From an uncultured Collinsella sp. (GTDB lineage: Bacteria; Actinomycetota; Coriobacteriia; Coriobacteriales; Coriobacteriaceae): a DNA stretch of 64,000 bases. The stretch's first letter is position 1; each line of letters opens with the position of its first letter. This document shows, piece by piece, positions 35,762 through 45,439 of the stretch. The translations under genes were made by a program, and so were the position numbers. The stretch spans positions 115,615 to 179,614 of the forward strand of contig CAUEQD010000001.1 in NCBI GenBank assembly GCA_959019945.1. The letters run 5' to 3'. A model generated the notes under the pieces. The model searched no databases. It was not told where the DNA came from and saw only the letters and a list, made by a program, of their open reading frames with translations.

Positions 35762-35986
35762 AGGCATATGCTCCTCAAGACTATTGCGCCTAAGCATAGC
35801 ATCGGCTCCAAAGCAGGGTGCGGGCTCTTGCTTTACAAGTTTCGTTTTTTCACGTCGCTCATTATGCCGTGTCATGAAAAGCCTCGGGTCGGGTAAAGTT
35901 AATCTGTTAACAAGGCGTAAAGCAATGCAGGTCTATCCAGCCGTACTGACGCGCAACTGGATGGGCGTTGATGATGGGGGCACAAC

Positions 35987-36784
35987 ATGGATTTTACGGT
36001 CGAGAATGCGGGCACCACGATTGCCTGTCGCGAATATGCCGGCCCGGATGTGTCGCCTGATACTCCTGCCTTGGTGTGCGTGCACGGCGCTTGTGTCGAC
36101 GGCACATTTTTTGACGGTATCGCTTGTGAGCTCAGTCGCAACTACCGCGTAATTGCCTACGACCGCCGCGGCTGTGGCGGCAGCAGCGAAGCGGCAGACG
36201 GCAGCTATGATCTTGCCGCTCAGGCCGCCGACCTGCAGGCCGCGATCGAACACGTTGGCGCTCCGACAAATGTGCTTGCGCACAGCGCCGGTACGTTGGT
36301 GGCGCTGGAGCTTCTTCGCACCGAACCCCATCTCGTCGCCCGTGCGATTCTGCATGAGCCGGCTGTGTCGGCCGAAGGCGTCGGCATGGGCGCAGCTCCG
36401 ATTTTGCTCGATATGATTGCGGCTGGAAAGGTTTCAAGGGCGCTTCGGCTTTTCTTGGGAGCTCTCGGCGACTTGGACCCCGAGGCTCCTGGGACGACCG
36501 AAGCGGAAGCCAAGCATGCCCTGCGCAATGGTCGTTGCTTTATGGCTAATGAATACGGAACAAATATGACATATGCTCCCGACTGGGAGCGCGCCCGCGA
36601 ATCAAAGGCGGTGTCGGCTGTGTTTTTGGGCGAGCTTTCGGTCGGTACGCCCCGCGAGGCTGGTACGCGAGCGGCTGCCGAATATCTCGATTGCCCCCTT
36701 GTGACGATCCCGGGCGCGCATAACGGTTTGCGCGATCGCCCCGTTACGGCGGCAAACGCCGTTCGCGATGTCTTGGAGCGTTAG
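35987..36784 (+). CDS. Alpha/beta hydrolase
   Basis: A 265-residue hydrolase. Oxyanion segment CVHGACVDG, strand AYDRRGCGGSSE, nucleophile elbow AHSAGTLVAL (serine), and a late histidine in PGAHNGLRDRP. An esterase or lactonase-type reaction is likely. Stand-alone gene with its own upstream region. Confidence 0.88.
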   Translation: MDFTVENAGTTIACREYAGPDVSPDTPALVCVHGACVDGTFFDGIACELSRNYRVIAYDRRGCGGSSEAADGSYDLAAQAADLQAAIEHVGAPTNVLAHSAGTLVALELLRTEPHLVARAILHEPAVSAEGVGMGAAPILLDMIAAGKVSRALRLFLGALGDLDPEAPGTTEAEAKHALRNGRCFMANEYGTNMTYAPDWERARESKAVSAVFLGELSVGTPREAGTRAAAEYLDCPLVTIPGAHNGLRDRPVTAANAVRDVLER

Positions 36785-36995
36785 CACGCTCGATGACCTG
36801 CGGGGAGGGGGACTGTTAGCGTTTCGTCATTGTTAACGAATGCGCCAATAACCACGCGCCCGCGGCTCCATTACCACCGTTTGCCAGGTCATAAAAATGT
36901 AACAGCATTCACGTACTTACCTGCATCGACAAGGTGTTACCCTTGTAGCATTTGGAACCCACCGCTACCATGCGAAACTATCGAAAGGGCCCCAT

Positions 36996-38876
36996 ATGCT
37001 CAATAATCACGAGGTCAATCTAACCGACGAGGAGGCTGCCGCTGAGGTCGCCCGCGTCGCGAAGACCTACCCCGTGGTGCGTTTGCTGTCGGCCGATCAG
37101 ATTAAGAGCGAGCCTAACTGCCTGCTCGCCGGCGATCGGTGTCCTTGTTTGCGCCAGTCTAGTCTTGAGGCTTTGGCAGACTCCGATGAGGTGTTGGAGC
37201 AACTGCTCAATGATGGCACTGAGTACCGCGCTCGCCTGCGCCCTCTGAAGGTCGAGGGCGAGCCTCACGTCCTGCTGATGGTGCGTCCGGTCGATGAGCA
37301 AGAGGCCGCGGAAGAGGACCTTGTCTACACCGACGTGCTGACGAGCGTGCGCAATCGCCGATATTACGAGGAAAAGCTTCGCAGCGCCCGCATGAATGCC
37401 GGCGTTGCGATGATCGACGTTGATGATTTTAGGGCCTTCAACGATACGTGTGGCCGTCATGCCGGCGACCTTGCGCTCGGTGCTGTGGCGACAGCCATAC
37501 GCAGCGGAATTCGTTCGACTGACGAGCTTGTGCGCTATGGCTGCGACAAGTTTGTGGTTGTCATGCCCAATATTCCCTCCGATGACTTCACCCGTCGCCT
37601 GCATCAGGTGTCCGATGCCGTTCATTCCACGATTATTCCGGGCCATGAGTACGTGAGCTTGACGGCATGTGTTGGTGGCGTTCGCATTCATGGCGAGACG
37701 GTCGATGAGGGCGTTGGCCGCGCTGCTCAGTTACTGAGCCGCGCTAAGGCAAAAGCCGGTACGGTCGTGACCGATGCCGATTCCATCGAGGCCTTCCAAA
37801 GCGAAAAGCCTTTGGTGCTTATCGCCGATGACTCCGAGATGAACCGAGCCATTCTCAGCGAGATGCTCAAGGACGAGCATTGCATCCTCGAGGCCGATAA
37901 CGGTCGTGCGGCGCTCGACATGGTCGACCGCTATGGCGATGAGTTGTCGCTCGTGCTGTTGGACATTGTGATGCCGGGCATAAGCGGCTTTGAGGTGCTG
38001 GCCGATCTGTCGCGCCGATCGGGTATCGATAATCTGCCTGTCATCATGATTTCGAGCGAAGATTCCGATGATGCGGTTCTGCGCGCGTACGAGCTGGGCG
38101 CCTCGGACTATATCAACCGCCCGTTTGACTCCCGTGTCGTGCGCCGCCGCGTAAGCAACACCATCCGCCTGTACGCCAAACAGCGCCGCCTGACGAACCT
38201 GCTGTCCCAGCAGTACAACGAGCGTGTCAAGAACAGTCGCATGCTCATCGACATCATGGCCGGCGTCATGGAGCTTCGCAACGGCGAGAGCGGCAGGCAC
38301 GTTACGAACATCGAGAAGCTGACCGAGCTGCTGCTTGGCTGTCTGGTCCAGCGTAGCGGCACGATCTCCCTCGACAATGAGGAACGCTCCACGATCGCCC
38401 TGGCTTCGGCGCTGCACGATATCGGCAAGATGTCGATTGACGATGCGATTCTCAACAAGCCCGGACGCCTTACGCCCGAGGAGTTCGAGATTATGAAGAC
38501 GCATACCACGATCGGCGCCGACATGCTGCGTGAGCTGGGTAGTCATCACGCCGGCAATGCGCTTATGGAATATGCGTACCAGATTGCGCGTTGGCACCAC
38601 GAGCGCTGGGACGGCAAGGGTTATCCCGATGGCCTTAAGGGCGACGATATCCCCATCGCCGCGCAGGTGGTCTCGGTGGCTGACGTGTACGATGCACTGA
38701 CGAGCGTGCGCGTGTACAAGGACGCTATCCCGCACGAGGAGGCGATCCAGATGATCCTGGACGGTAAGTGCGGCACCTTTAACCCGCTGCTGCTCGATTG
38801 TCTGCTCGAGGTGCAAGACCAAATTGCCGAGACGTTGGCACGCCCCGCCGATGTCGTCGCGTTTCCTACGATTTAG
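36996..38876 (+). CDS. GGDEF-like/REC/HD-GYP signalling protein
   Basis: A 626-residue cytoplasmic protein with four parts: an N-terminal 100-residue region, a GGDEF-type domain (about 105-265) with signature GCDKF (182-186) instead of GGDEF, so a cyclase reaction is improbable, a receiver domain (about 275-395, phosphorylated aspartate D323 in LVLLDIVMPG), and an HD-GYP domain (HD at 474-475, then HTTIGADML and HHERWDGKGYPDG intact). It should hydrolyse cyclic di-GMP or a related dinucleotide under control of the receiver. The Hpt protein 24 bases downstream probably shuttles phosphate to it. Confidence 0.9.
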   Translation: MLNNHEVNLTDEEAAAEVARVAKTYPVVRLLSADQIKSEPNCLLAGDRCPCLRQSSLEALADSDEVLEQLLNDGTEYRARLRPLKVEGEPHVLLMVRPVDEQEAAEEDLVYTDVLTSVRNRRYYEEKLRSARMNAGVAMIDVDDFRAFNDTCGRHAGDLALGAVATAIRSGIRSTDELVRYGCDKFVVVMPNIPSDDFTRRLHQVSDAVHSTIIPGHEYVSLTACVGGVRIHGETVDEGVGRAAQLLSRAKAKAGTVVTDADSIEAFQSEKPLVLIADDSEMNRAILSEMLKDEHCILEADNGRAALDMVDRYGDELSLVLLDIVMPGISGFEVLADLSRRSGIDNLPVIMISSEDSDDAVLRAYELGASDYINRPFDSRVVRRRVSNTIRLYAKQRRLTNLLSQQYNERVKNSRMLIDIMAGVMELRNGESGRHVTNIEKLTELLLGCLVQRSGTISLDNEERSTIALASALHDIGKMSIDDAILNKPGRLTPEEFEIMKTHTTIGADMLRELGSHHAGNALMEYAYQIARWHHERWDGKGYPDGLKGDDIPIAAQVVSVADVYDALTSVRVYKDAIPHEEAIQMILDGKCGTFNPLLLDCLLEVQDQIAETLARPADVVAFPTI

Positions 38877-38900
38877 TTTGACCAAAGGAGTTTTTAATCC

Positions 38901-39257
38901 ATGATTTCCATGCGTGAGGCGTATGAGAAGATCGGCGCTAATTATGATGACGCGTGTGCTCGGCTGATGGGCGGGGAAATGCTTGCCCGCTTTGCCCTCA
39001 AGTTTTTAGATGACGAGAGCATGGACAAGCTGGAGGCTGCCATGGCGGCGGGAGACGCCGAGGAAGCGTTTATGGCAGCGCACACGCTCAAGGGCGTGAG
39101 CCAGAACCTGGGATTCGATAATCTGTACGAGCCGGCGGTCGTGGTGACCGAGGCGCTGCGCGGCGCCGATGCCGTTGACGGCGCTCGCGAGGGAATGCAT
39201 GCGCTGCAGCAGCAATATGCGGCTACGATGTCGGCCCTGCGCGAGGCGGGCGAGTAA
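38901..39257 (+). CDS. Hpt-domain phosphotransfer protein
   Basis: A 118-residue helical protein; H61 in AAHTLKGVSQNLG is the phosphorylated histidine. RBS AAAGGAG precedes ATG. It follows the receiver/HD-GYP gene and is the natural phosphodonor or acceptor for D323 of that protein. No histidine kinase is in the window, so the source of phosphate is elsewhere. Confidence 0.9.
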   Translation: MISMREAYEKIGANYDDACARLMGGEMLARFALKFLDDESMDKLEAAMAAGDAEEAFMAAHTLKGVSQNLGFDNLYEPAVVVTEALRGADAVDGAREGMHALQQQYAATMSALREAGE

Positions 39258-39298
39258 GAGGTTGTGAGCCTTGGGCTGTGTGCCTGCCGCGTATAGGC

Positions 39299-39341
39299 AA
39301 AAGGGCACCCCGTCGGACCATGTGGCCGGCGGGGCGCCCTT
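39299..39341. terminator. Bidirectional terminator between Hpt and C26 genes
   Basis: AAGGGCACCCCGTCGG (39301-39316) pairs with CCGGCGGGGCGCCCTT (39326-39341); A-rich on one side and T-containing on the other, between convergent genes. Confidence 0.75.
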
Positions 39342-39362
39342 ATCTGTTGTGTGGCTCGCGAA

Positions 39363-40172
39363 CTAGCGAGCCTGCTTGACCTTGGCCGCTGCCTCGACAA
39401 ACGACTTCCACAGGTTAAAGTCGGTCTCGAGCGTCTTCCACGTGTACTCAGGGTGCCATTGTACGCCCAGGCAGAACGGCTGGCCTTCGACTTCGATGCA
39501 CTCGGGAACGCCGTCGGTTGCTTTGGCGACCAAGCGCGTGCTTTTACCCAGACGGTCGACGCAGCAGTGGTGTGCGGAGTTGGTCTGGATTAGTCTGTGC
39601 CCGCCAACCGCGCGTTCCAGCAGCGAGCCCGGCACGACCTCGACAGGGTGCACGGGATCGTTGAGCACGTGGGTGTGACGCCACTGCGTGCGACCCTCGC
39701 GCGCACCCAGGCTCGGCACGTCCATGCACAGGGTGCCGCCGGTGGCGACGTTGAGCAGCTGCGTGCCGCGGCAGGTGGTAAAGAGTGGCTTTTTGGCGCG
39801 GAGCACCTCGTTAACCAGCTTAAACTCAAAACGGTCGCGAATCTCGCAGCACAGTGTGGGGTCGTAGGGGCGTTCGTCGCCCCAGCGCTTGGGGTTGACG
39901 TCCGGGCCGCCGGGAATAGCGATGCCGTCGGCGATATCGACGTAATGACGGATAACCTCAATGTCCTCGGTGATGGACATCTGCAGCGGCAGGCCGCCGG
40001 CGGCAAGAATGGCATCGACAAAGACACTTGCGATTTCCTCGTTGGGGGAGAGCGTCTCGCTCAAAAACGGCTTTGCCTCTTCCCAACGCGGTGCGACGAG
40101 GATGAGTGGGCGGTCGGCGGGGTCGACGTCGACATGCGGGTTGTAGGACGATGAGGTGCGGGTTCCGATCAT
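39363..40172 (-). CDS. Class I glutamine amidotransferase-like peptidase (C26)
   Basis: A 269-residue protein of the gamma-glutamyl hydrolase/PuuD group. GIAIPGGPDVNP opens the fold, the nucleophile is C134 in FTTCRGTQLLNV, and the His-Glu pair is in GVQWHPEY. It probably cleaves gamma-glutamyl bonds, of a gamma-glutamyl amine or a similar peptide. It lies just beyond an amino-acid ABC operon on the same strand (87 bases), so it may be co-expressed with it. Confidence 0.85.
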   Translation of the reverse strand: MIGTRTSSSYNPHVDVDPADRPLILVAPRWEEAKPFLSETLSPNEEIASVFVDAILAAGGLPLQMSITEDIEVIRHYVDIADGIAIPGGPDVNPKRWGDERPYDPTLCCEIRDRFEFKLVNEVLRAKKPLFTTCRGTQLLNVATGGTLCMDVPSLGAREGRTQWRHTHVLNDPVHPVEVVPGSLLERAVGGHRLIQTNSAHHCCVDRLGKSTRLVAKATDGVPECIEVEGQPFCLGVQWHPEYTWKTLETDFNLWKSFVEAAAKVKQAR

Positions 40173-40259
40173 GGTTGCGGCTTTCGAATCCGGGTGGACA
40201 TGGCACAGGGGTGGCGCGGGACAAACGTTACTGATGAATTTGCCCGCGTGGCAATTGGG

Positions 40260-41024
<765 letters not shown>

Positions 41025-41060
41025 GGTGCTCGGCTCCTTATGACTCGAAATGGTAAAGCG

Positions 41061-41894
41061 TTAGCGGATGATGGTCGCGCCGGTCTTGTGCGAAACGTAG
41101 ACAGCGGCCTTGTTGATCGCGACGTTGATGAGGATGTAGATGACCGCGATCACCAGGTAGACCGACACGAGGGCGTCGTAGTTGGTAATGAGCACGCGGG
41201 CATTTTGCATGAGGTCGGGGTAGCTCACGACATAGGCGACGGTGGTGTCCTTGACTACGACCACAAGCTGCGAAATCAACGACGGAATGATAAACCGAAT
41301 CGCCTGGGGCAATACGATTTTAAAGGTGATTTTGGCCTTGGAGAGACCGAGCGCCTGGGCTGCCTCGACCTGACCGCGCGGCACGGCGTTGACGCCGGCG
41401 CGGAAGATCTCGGCCAGTACGCCGGCTGCAGCGAGCGCGACGGGAAGCGTGAGCATCCAAAACGACGGCAGCGCGATCTTGTACTGGGGCAGCACCAAAA
41501 AGAAGAAGTAGATGAACAACAGGCTCGGCACGCCACGGAAGAAATCGGTGAGCACGCGGCAGACCAGTTGCAACGGCTTGATGTCGCTGGTACGGCCGAG
41601 CATGAGGGCTAAGCCCAGTACCAGCGCGATGGCGCCGGCGGTGAGCGCGACTTTAACGGTGCCCTCAAAACCGGCAAGCAGGAACTTCCAGGTGGTGAGG
41701 TGCGTAAAGAAATACCAGTAGTGGACTGAAAGCTGACCGGTCACATAAAAGCGCTGCAGGACCAGAGCGATGAGCGCGGCCACGGCAACGAGCGAAATGG
41801 CGGTGCCGATGCGGATCTTGGCGCGCATCTTGGGGCCGGGAGCCTCGTAGAGCGCATCGCGCATGGTAAGTGCAGGGGAGGAATGCTTGCTCAT
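41061..41894 (-). CDS. Amino-acid ABC transporter permease 2
   Basis: A 277-residue permease with about five spans and the EAA loop AEIFRAGVNAVPRGQVEAAQALGL, which contacts the ATPase. It begins inside the stop codon region of permease 1 (four-base ATGA overlap), so the two are coupled and probably form a heterodimer. Confidence 0.93.
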   Translation of the reverse strand: MSKHSSPALTMRDALYEAPGPKMRAKIRIGTAISLVAVAALIALVLQRFYVTGQLSVHYWYFFTHLTTWKFLLAGFEGTVKVALTAGAIALVLGLALMLGRTSDIKPLQLVCRVLTDFFRGVPSLLFIYFFFLVLPQYKIALPSFWMLTLPVALAAAGVLAEIFRAGVNAVPRGQVEAAQALGLSKAKITFKIVLPQAIRFIIPSLISQLVVVVKDTTVAYVVSYPDLMQNARVLITNYDALVSVYLVIAVIYILINVAINKAAVYVSHKTGATIIR

Positions 41895-42550
41895 CGGAGG
41901 ATCCTCACCTTCTTATCGATGTAGTTGCCAATGTGGCTCACCACAAAGGCCGTGCCCAGGTAGCCGAGCGCCGAGATAAAGAACGCGGCGACGCCGCCGA
42001 GCGAGCGCGTGTTGATATAGCTCACCACGCCGGTGAGCTCCTGCGGTTTAAGCGGCACCTGGCTGCCGAGCGCGGTGGTGAGCATGACGGCGATAAAGAG
42101 GTTCGTCATGGGCAGCACGCTTGAGCGCAGTGCCTGCGGAATCACGATCTTGGCGAGGATGCGATTGAAGCTCATGCCCAGCGAGCGGGCGGCTTCGACC
42201 TGACCGACGCCAACAGTGTTGATGCCACTCATGAAGTTCTCGGAGCCAAAGGCCGAGCCCAAAAGGACCGTGGCGACGATAACGCAGGTGCGGTAGGGCA
42301 GGACGACTTTGAGCGGCGGCAGCGCATAGACGACGATGATGAGTAGCGCGATGCCGGGGATGTTACGGAAGACCTGAACATACAGGTCGCCAAAGACGCG
42401 CAGCGGCTTGAGCGGCGACACGCGCATCACGGTGACGGCGACGGCCAGCACCATGGCGATGGCAAACGACTCAAGCGTCATGCCCCAGGTTGCTAGCAGT
42501 GCGTCGATATAGTTCTGGCCATAGAGCGACCAGAGCTCGGAGAGACTCAT
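41891..42550 (-). CDS. Amino-acid ABC transporter permease 1
   Basis: A 219-residue permease of the HisM type; EAA loop region GINTVGVGQVEAARSLGM. Partner of the permease at 41061. The paired permeases resemble the GluC/GluD layout of actinobacterial glutamate importers. Confidence 0.93.
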   Translation of the reverse strand: MSLSELWSLYGQNYIDALLATWGMTLESFAIAMVLAVAVTVMRVSPLKPLRVFGDLYVQVFRNIPGIALLIIVVYALPPLKVVLPYRTCVIVATVLLGSAFGSENFMSGINTVGVGQVEAARSLGMSFNRILAKIVIPQALRSSVLPMTNLFIAVMLTTALGSQVPLKPQELTGVVSYINTRSLGGVAAFFISALGYLGTAFVVSHIGNYIDKKVRILR

Positions 42551-42575
42551 GCGGACCTCCCGCCGGTAAGGAAAG

Positions 42576-42601
42576 GGGCTCCCGTGTGTACGGAAGCCCC
42601 G
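42576..42601 (-). promoter_or_regulatory. Stem-loop inside the ABC operon
   Basis: GGGGCTCCCGT / ACGGAAGCCCC between the binding-protein gene and permease 1. In such operons a stem here often raises binding-protein over permease levels by mRNA protection; that role is inferred. Confidence 0.55.
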
Positions 42602-42688
42602 ACAACTCAGTGAGGAAACAGTTTACCGCAATAAAGCGCATCATGCGTTTCCGTATGGTTTCGTTGCGGCCGTTACCAGGCTCGCTGC

Positions 42689-43684
42689 CTAGGCGCCGAT
42701 CTCGGGCAGTTCGGGAACATTGGTGTCGCCCGTACGGTCGCCGATGCAGATCTGCCACAGCTCGGTCCAGGTACCATCGTCCTCGATCTTCTTAAGGAAG
42801 TCGTTGACAAAGGCGACGCCGTCGGAATCGAGCGGCAGGCCGATGCCATAGGGCTCCTTGCTGCCGAAGGGCTTGCCGGCAATCTTGTACTTGCCGGGCT
42901 CGCGGACCAGGGCGCTCTGCTGCATGTTGTTGTCGATGACGTAGGCGTCAACGCGGCCCTGCTGGAGTGCCTGGCGGGCCTCCTCGTCGGTCTTGAACTC
43001 CTGCTGGCTGGCCTTGGGGGCGAACTCCTCCAGGATGGCGGGGCCGTTGGAGCCGGACTGGACGGCGACGTTCTTATCGGCCAGGTCGTCGACGCCCTTG
43101 ATGTCGTCGTTATCGGTGAGCACCAGGATGGCCTGCTGGGTGTAGTAGTAGGGACCGGCGAAGGAGACGAGCTTCTTGCGCTCGTCAGTGATGGTGTAGG
43201 TGGCAAAGACAGCGTCGACTTGGCCGTTCTGCAGGACGGACTCGCGCGTGTCCGAGGTCACCTGGGTGATCTCGACCTTGTTCTCGCCCAGGATGTAGTT
43301 GGACAGGAGCTGTGCGATACCGGCGTCGAAGCCGCGGGTCTGACCGTCTTTCTCGTTGAGGAGGGAGAAGAGCGTGGAGGTCTGAACGCCACCGATCTTA
43401 AAGACGCCGGCGTCCTTGACGGCCGTCGCCCAGGTGCTGGCGGCGATGGCGTCGTCGTCGGCCTTGGGGCCGTTGTCGACGAGCTTGTCGAATGCCTTGG
43501 CGTCGAGCGTGGTGGAAGCCTCGGTATCTTCGGAGCTCTTGGAGGAGCCGGCGGCGGAACCCTTGTCGGCCTCGGCACTGGTGTCGGAGCAGCCGGCAAG
43601 ACCAAGGCCGGCGACGGTTGCGAAGGTAGCGGCGACAAAGCCGCGGCGGTCGAGAACGACCTGCTGGGAGAGGTTCTTGCTCAT
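42689..43684 (-). CDS. Amino-acid-binding lipoprotein, probable Tat substrate
   Basis: A 331-residue extracellular binding protein, family 3 (LAGC lipobox, C32; ligand domain from about 75). The signal has a twin arginine (LDRRGFVAATF, R13-R14), so it may be exported folded by Tat. Ser/Ala/Glu-rich linker after the lipid anchor. Ligand is probably glutamate, glutamine or another polar amino acid. First gene of the ABC operon. Confidence 0.9.
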   Translation of the reverse strand: MSKNLSQQVVLDRRGFVAATFATVAGLGLAGCSDTSAEADKGSAAGSSKSSEDTEASTTLDAKAFDKLVDNGPKADDDAIAASTWATAVKDAGVFKIGGVQTSTLFSLLNEKDGQTRGFDAGIAQLLSNYILGENKVEITQVTSDTRESVLQNGQVDAVFATYTITDERKKLVSFAGPYYYTQQAILVLTDNDDIKGVDDLADKNVAVQSGSNGPAILEEFAPKASQQEFKTDEEARQALQQGRVDAYVIDNNMQQSALVREPGKYKIAGKPFGSKEPYGIGLPLDSDGVAFVNDFLKKIEDDGTWTELWQICIGDRTGDTNVPELPEIGA

Positions 43685-43798
43685 AGGGGAACACCTTTCT
43701 CAAAAAATCCTAGCGGTTGAGTAGAGTTATACCCTATCCCGCTCAAAAGGGTCAACATGAAATAACTTAGAAACATACTAACCTTATGGGTTATTCTA

Positions 43799-43840
43799 CC
43801 TACCAAAAAGGGACAGGTTTATTTTGGTAGGTTTTATCTG
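43799..43840. repeat. CCTACCAAAA/GGGACAGG element, copy 5
   Basis: CCTACCAAAAAGGGACAGG to TTTTGGTAGGTTTTATCTG, upstream of the alcohol dehydrogenase gene. Best match to copies 2 and 3. Confidence 0.75.
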
Positions 43841-43954
43841 GGAAAACGTCGGTTATTACTGCTGAGACGGCGTTTCGCGGACGGCGTGGTCGCTCGCGGC
43901 GGTCGCTATAATGGCGGCAACGCGACACATATATATACGTGAGGAGATCGTTGC

Positions 43955-45157
43955 ATGAACGGCTATACATTCTTCGCGCCGACCAGGGTGCTGTTTGGCG
44001 CGGGCAAGCTGAGCGAGCTGGGTGCACAGAAACTCCCCGGCACCAAGGCGCTCATCGTCACGACCGGCGGCAACTCGGTCAAGCGCTTTGGCTATCTGGA
44101 GCGCGTGGAGGCCGAGCTCGACCGCGCCGGCGTGGCACACGAGCTGTTCGACCGCATTGAGCCCAACCCGCTGCGCGAAACCGTCAACGCAGGTGGCTGG
44201 ATGGCGTGCACCCATGGTTGCGACTTTGTGCTGGCACTCGGCGGCGGCTCGGTCATGGACGGCAGCAAGGGCATCTGCGCGGTGGCGGCAAACCCGCACG
44301 CGGATGCCGAGGGCAACGAGTGCCCCGGTGACATTTGGGACTTTGTGAACGGCGGCACCGCGCTTGGGCTGCCCATCCCCAACGATCCGCTGCCGCTGGT
44401 GTGCGTGACCACCACGGCCGGCACCGGCTCCGAGGCCGATGCGGGCGGCGTAATCTCCTGCGAGGAGAACGACGAGAAGCTCCGCTTGGGCGACCCGCGT
44501 CTGTTCCCGGTGCTCTCGGTCGTCGACCCCGAGCTGATGGTGAGCGTTCCGGCGCGCTTGACGGCTTATCAGGGATTCGACGCCCTGTTCCACAACGTCG
44601 AGTGCTATATCGCCAATACCAATACGCCCATGGGCGACATGGTTTGCCGCGAGGGTATTCGACGCGCCGCGGCTTCGCTGGCTGCGTGCGTGAACAGCGG
44701 CGACGACCTGGATGCGCGTGCCGAGCTCGCTTTTGCCAACACGCTCGGCGGCTATGCCATGGTGTGCTCGGGCTGCGCGGGATGCCATGGCCTTGAGCAT
44801 GGCATGAGTGCACATCATCACGGCCTGCCGCACGGCGCCGGCCTCATCATGATCGCGCGTGCCTACCACACGTGGATGATCGATCACGGTGCCGCGCCCG
44901 AGCGCTATATCGACATGGCACGCCTGATGGGCAATGTTGCCGCGGATGATCCGCACGATTTTGTAATTGAGCTTACCCGCTTGATGAAAGCCTGCCATGT
45001 TGCCGATCTTGCCATGAGCGAATGGGGGATTACCGCCGATGAGCTGCCCGCCATCGCGCACAATGCCCTAACGACCAACGACGCTCTGTTCGGCCACGAT
45101 CCCGTCGCCCTGACCGAGCCCGATGTCGTCGAGATCCTCAAGCGAAGCTACCGCTAG
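43955..45157 (+). CDS. Iron-containing alcohol dehydrogenase
   Basis: A 400-residue group III dehydrogenase. NAD loop GGGSVMDGSKG, TTTAGTGSEADAG, and metal-binding histidines in HGLEHGMSAHHHGLPHGAG. It resembles butanol or 1,3-propanediol dehydrogenases (YqhD/BdhA group) that dispose of reducing equivalents in fermentation. Has its own promoter region after repeat copy 5. Exact alcohol unknown. Confidence 0.9.
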   Translation: MNGYTFFAPTRVLFGAGKLSELGAQKLPGTKALIVTTGGNSVKRFGYLERVEAELDRAGVAHELFDRIEPNPLRETVNAGGWMACTHGCDFVLALGGGSVMDGSKGICAVAANPHADAEGNECPGDIWDFVNGGTALGLPIPNDPLPLVCVTTTAGTGSEADAGGVISCEENDEKLRLGDPRLFPVLSVVDPELMVSVPARLTAYQGFDALFHNVECYIANTNTPMGDMVCREGIRRAAASLAACVNSGDDLDARAELAFANTLGGYAMVCSGCAGCHGLEHGMSAHHHGLPHGAGLIMIARAYHTWMIDHGAAPERYIDMARLMGNVAADDPHDFVIELTRLMKACHVADLAMSEWGITADELPAIAHNALTTNDALFGHDPVALTEPDVVEILKRSYR

Positions 45158-45165
45158 CCGTATTA

Positions 45166-45382
45166 TCTCGATCTGTAACATCTGCAGCCGTTTATGTTGA
45201 GTAACTGTTACAGATTGAGATTTTCTCTTCAGGGGAATTCGAATGTCTCGATCTGTAACAGTTGGACGAGGATTTGGCCCCTAATTGTTACAGATTGAGA
45301 TAAACATCAGGGGCTTAAACGGTTCGTCTCGATCTGTAACATCTGGACGTTAATTTGGTCTCTAGGTGTTACAGATCAAGAT
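45166..45382. repeat. Three tandem TCTCGATCTGTAACA inverted repeats
   Basis: Units start at 45166, 45246 and 45327 (80-81 bases apart). Each has TCTCGATCTGTAACA, a variable centre of about 27 bases and TGTTACAGATTGAGA (unit 3 TGTTACAGATCAAGA). They fill the gap between the convergent adh and dxs genes. Not a CRISPR: the repeats are palindromic pairs and there are only three. Confidence 0.85.
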
Positions 45383-45399
45383 AGTTGCGTCGCGAAAAT

Positions 45400-45439
45400 A
45401 AAAACCTCCGCAGGGGTGCTTCCCTTGCGGAGGTTTTTT
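45400..45439 (-). terminator. Rho-independent terminator of dxs
   Basis: On the minus strand CCTCCGCA..TGCGGAGG flanked by A and T runs (AAAAAACC.. and ..GGTTTTTAT). Overlaps the end of the dxs gene by two bases. Confidence 0.85.

Noticed and set aside
45166..45382. Possible CRISPR array
   Set aside because: Units are inverted-repeat pairs, only three exist, spacers are not uniform in type, and there are no cas genes.
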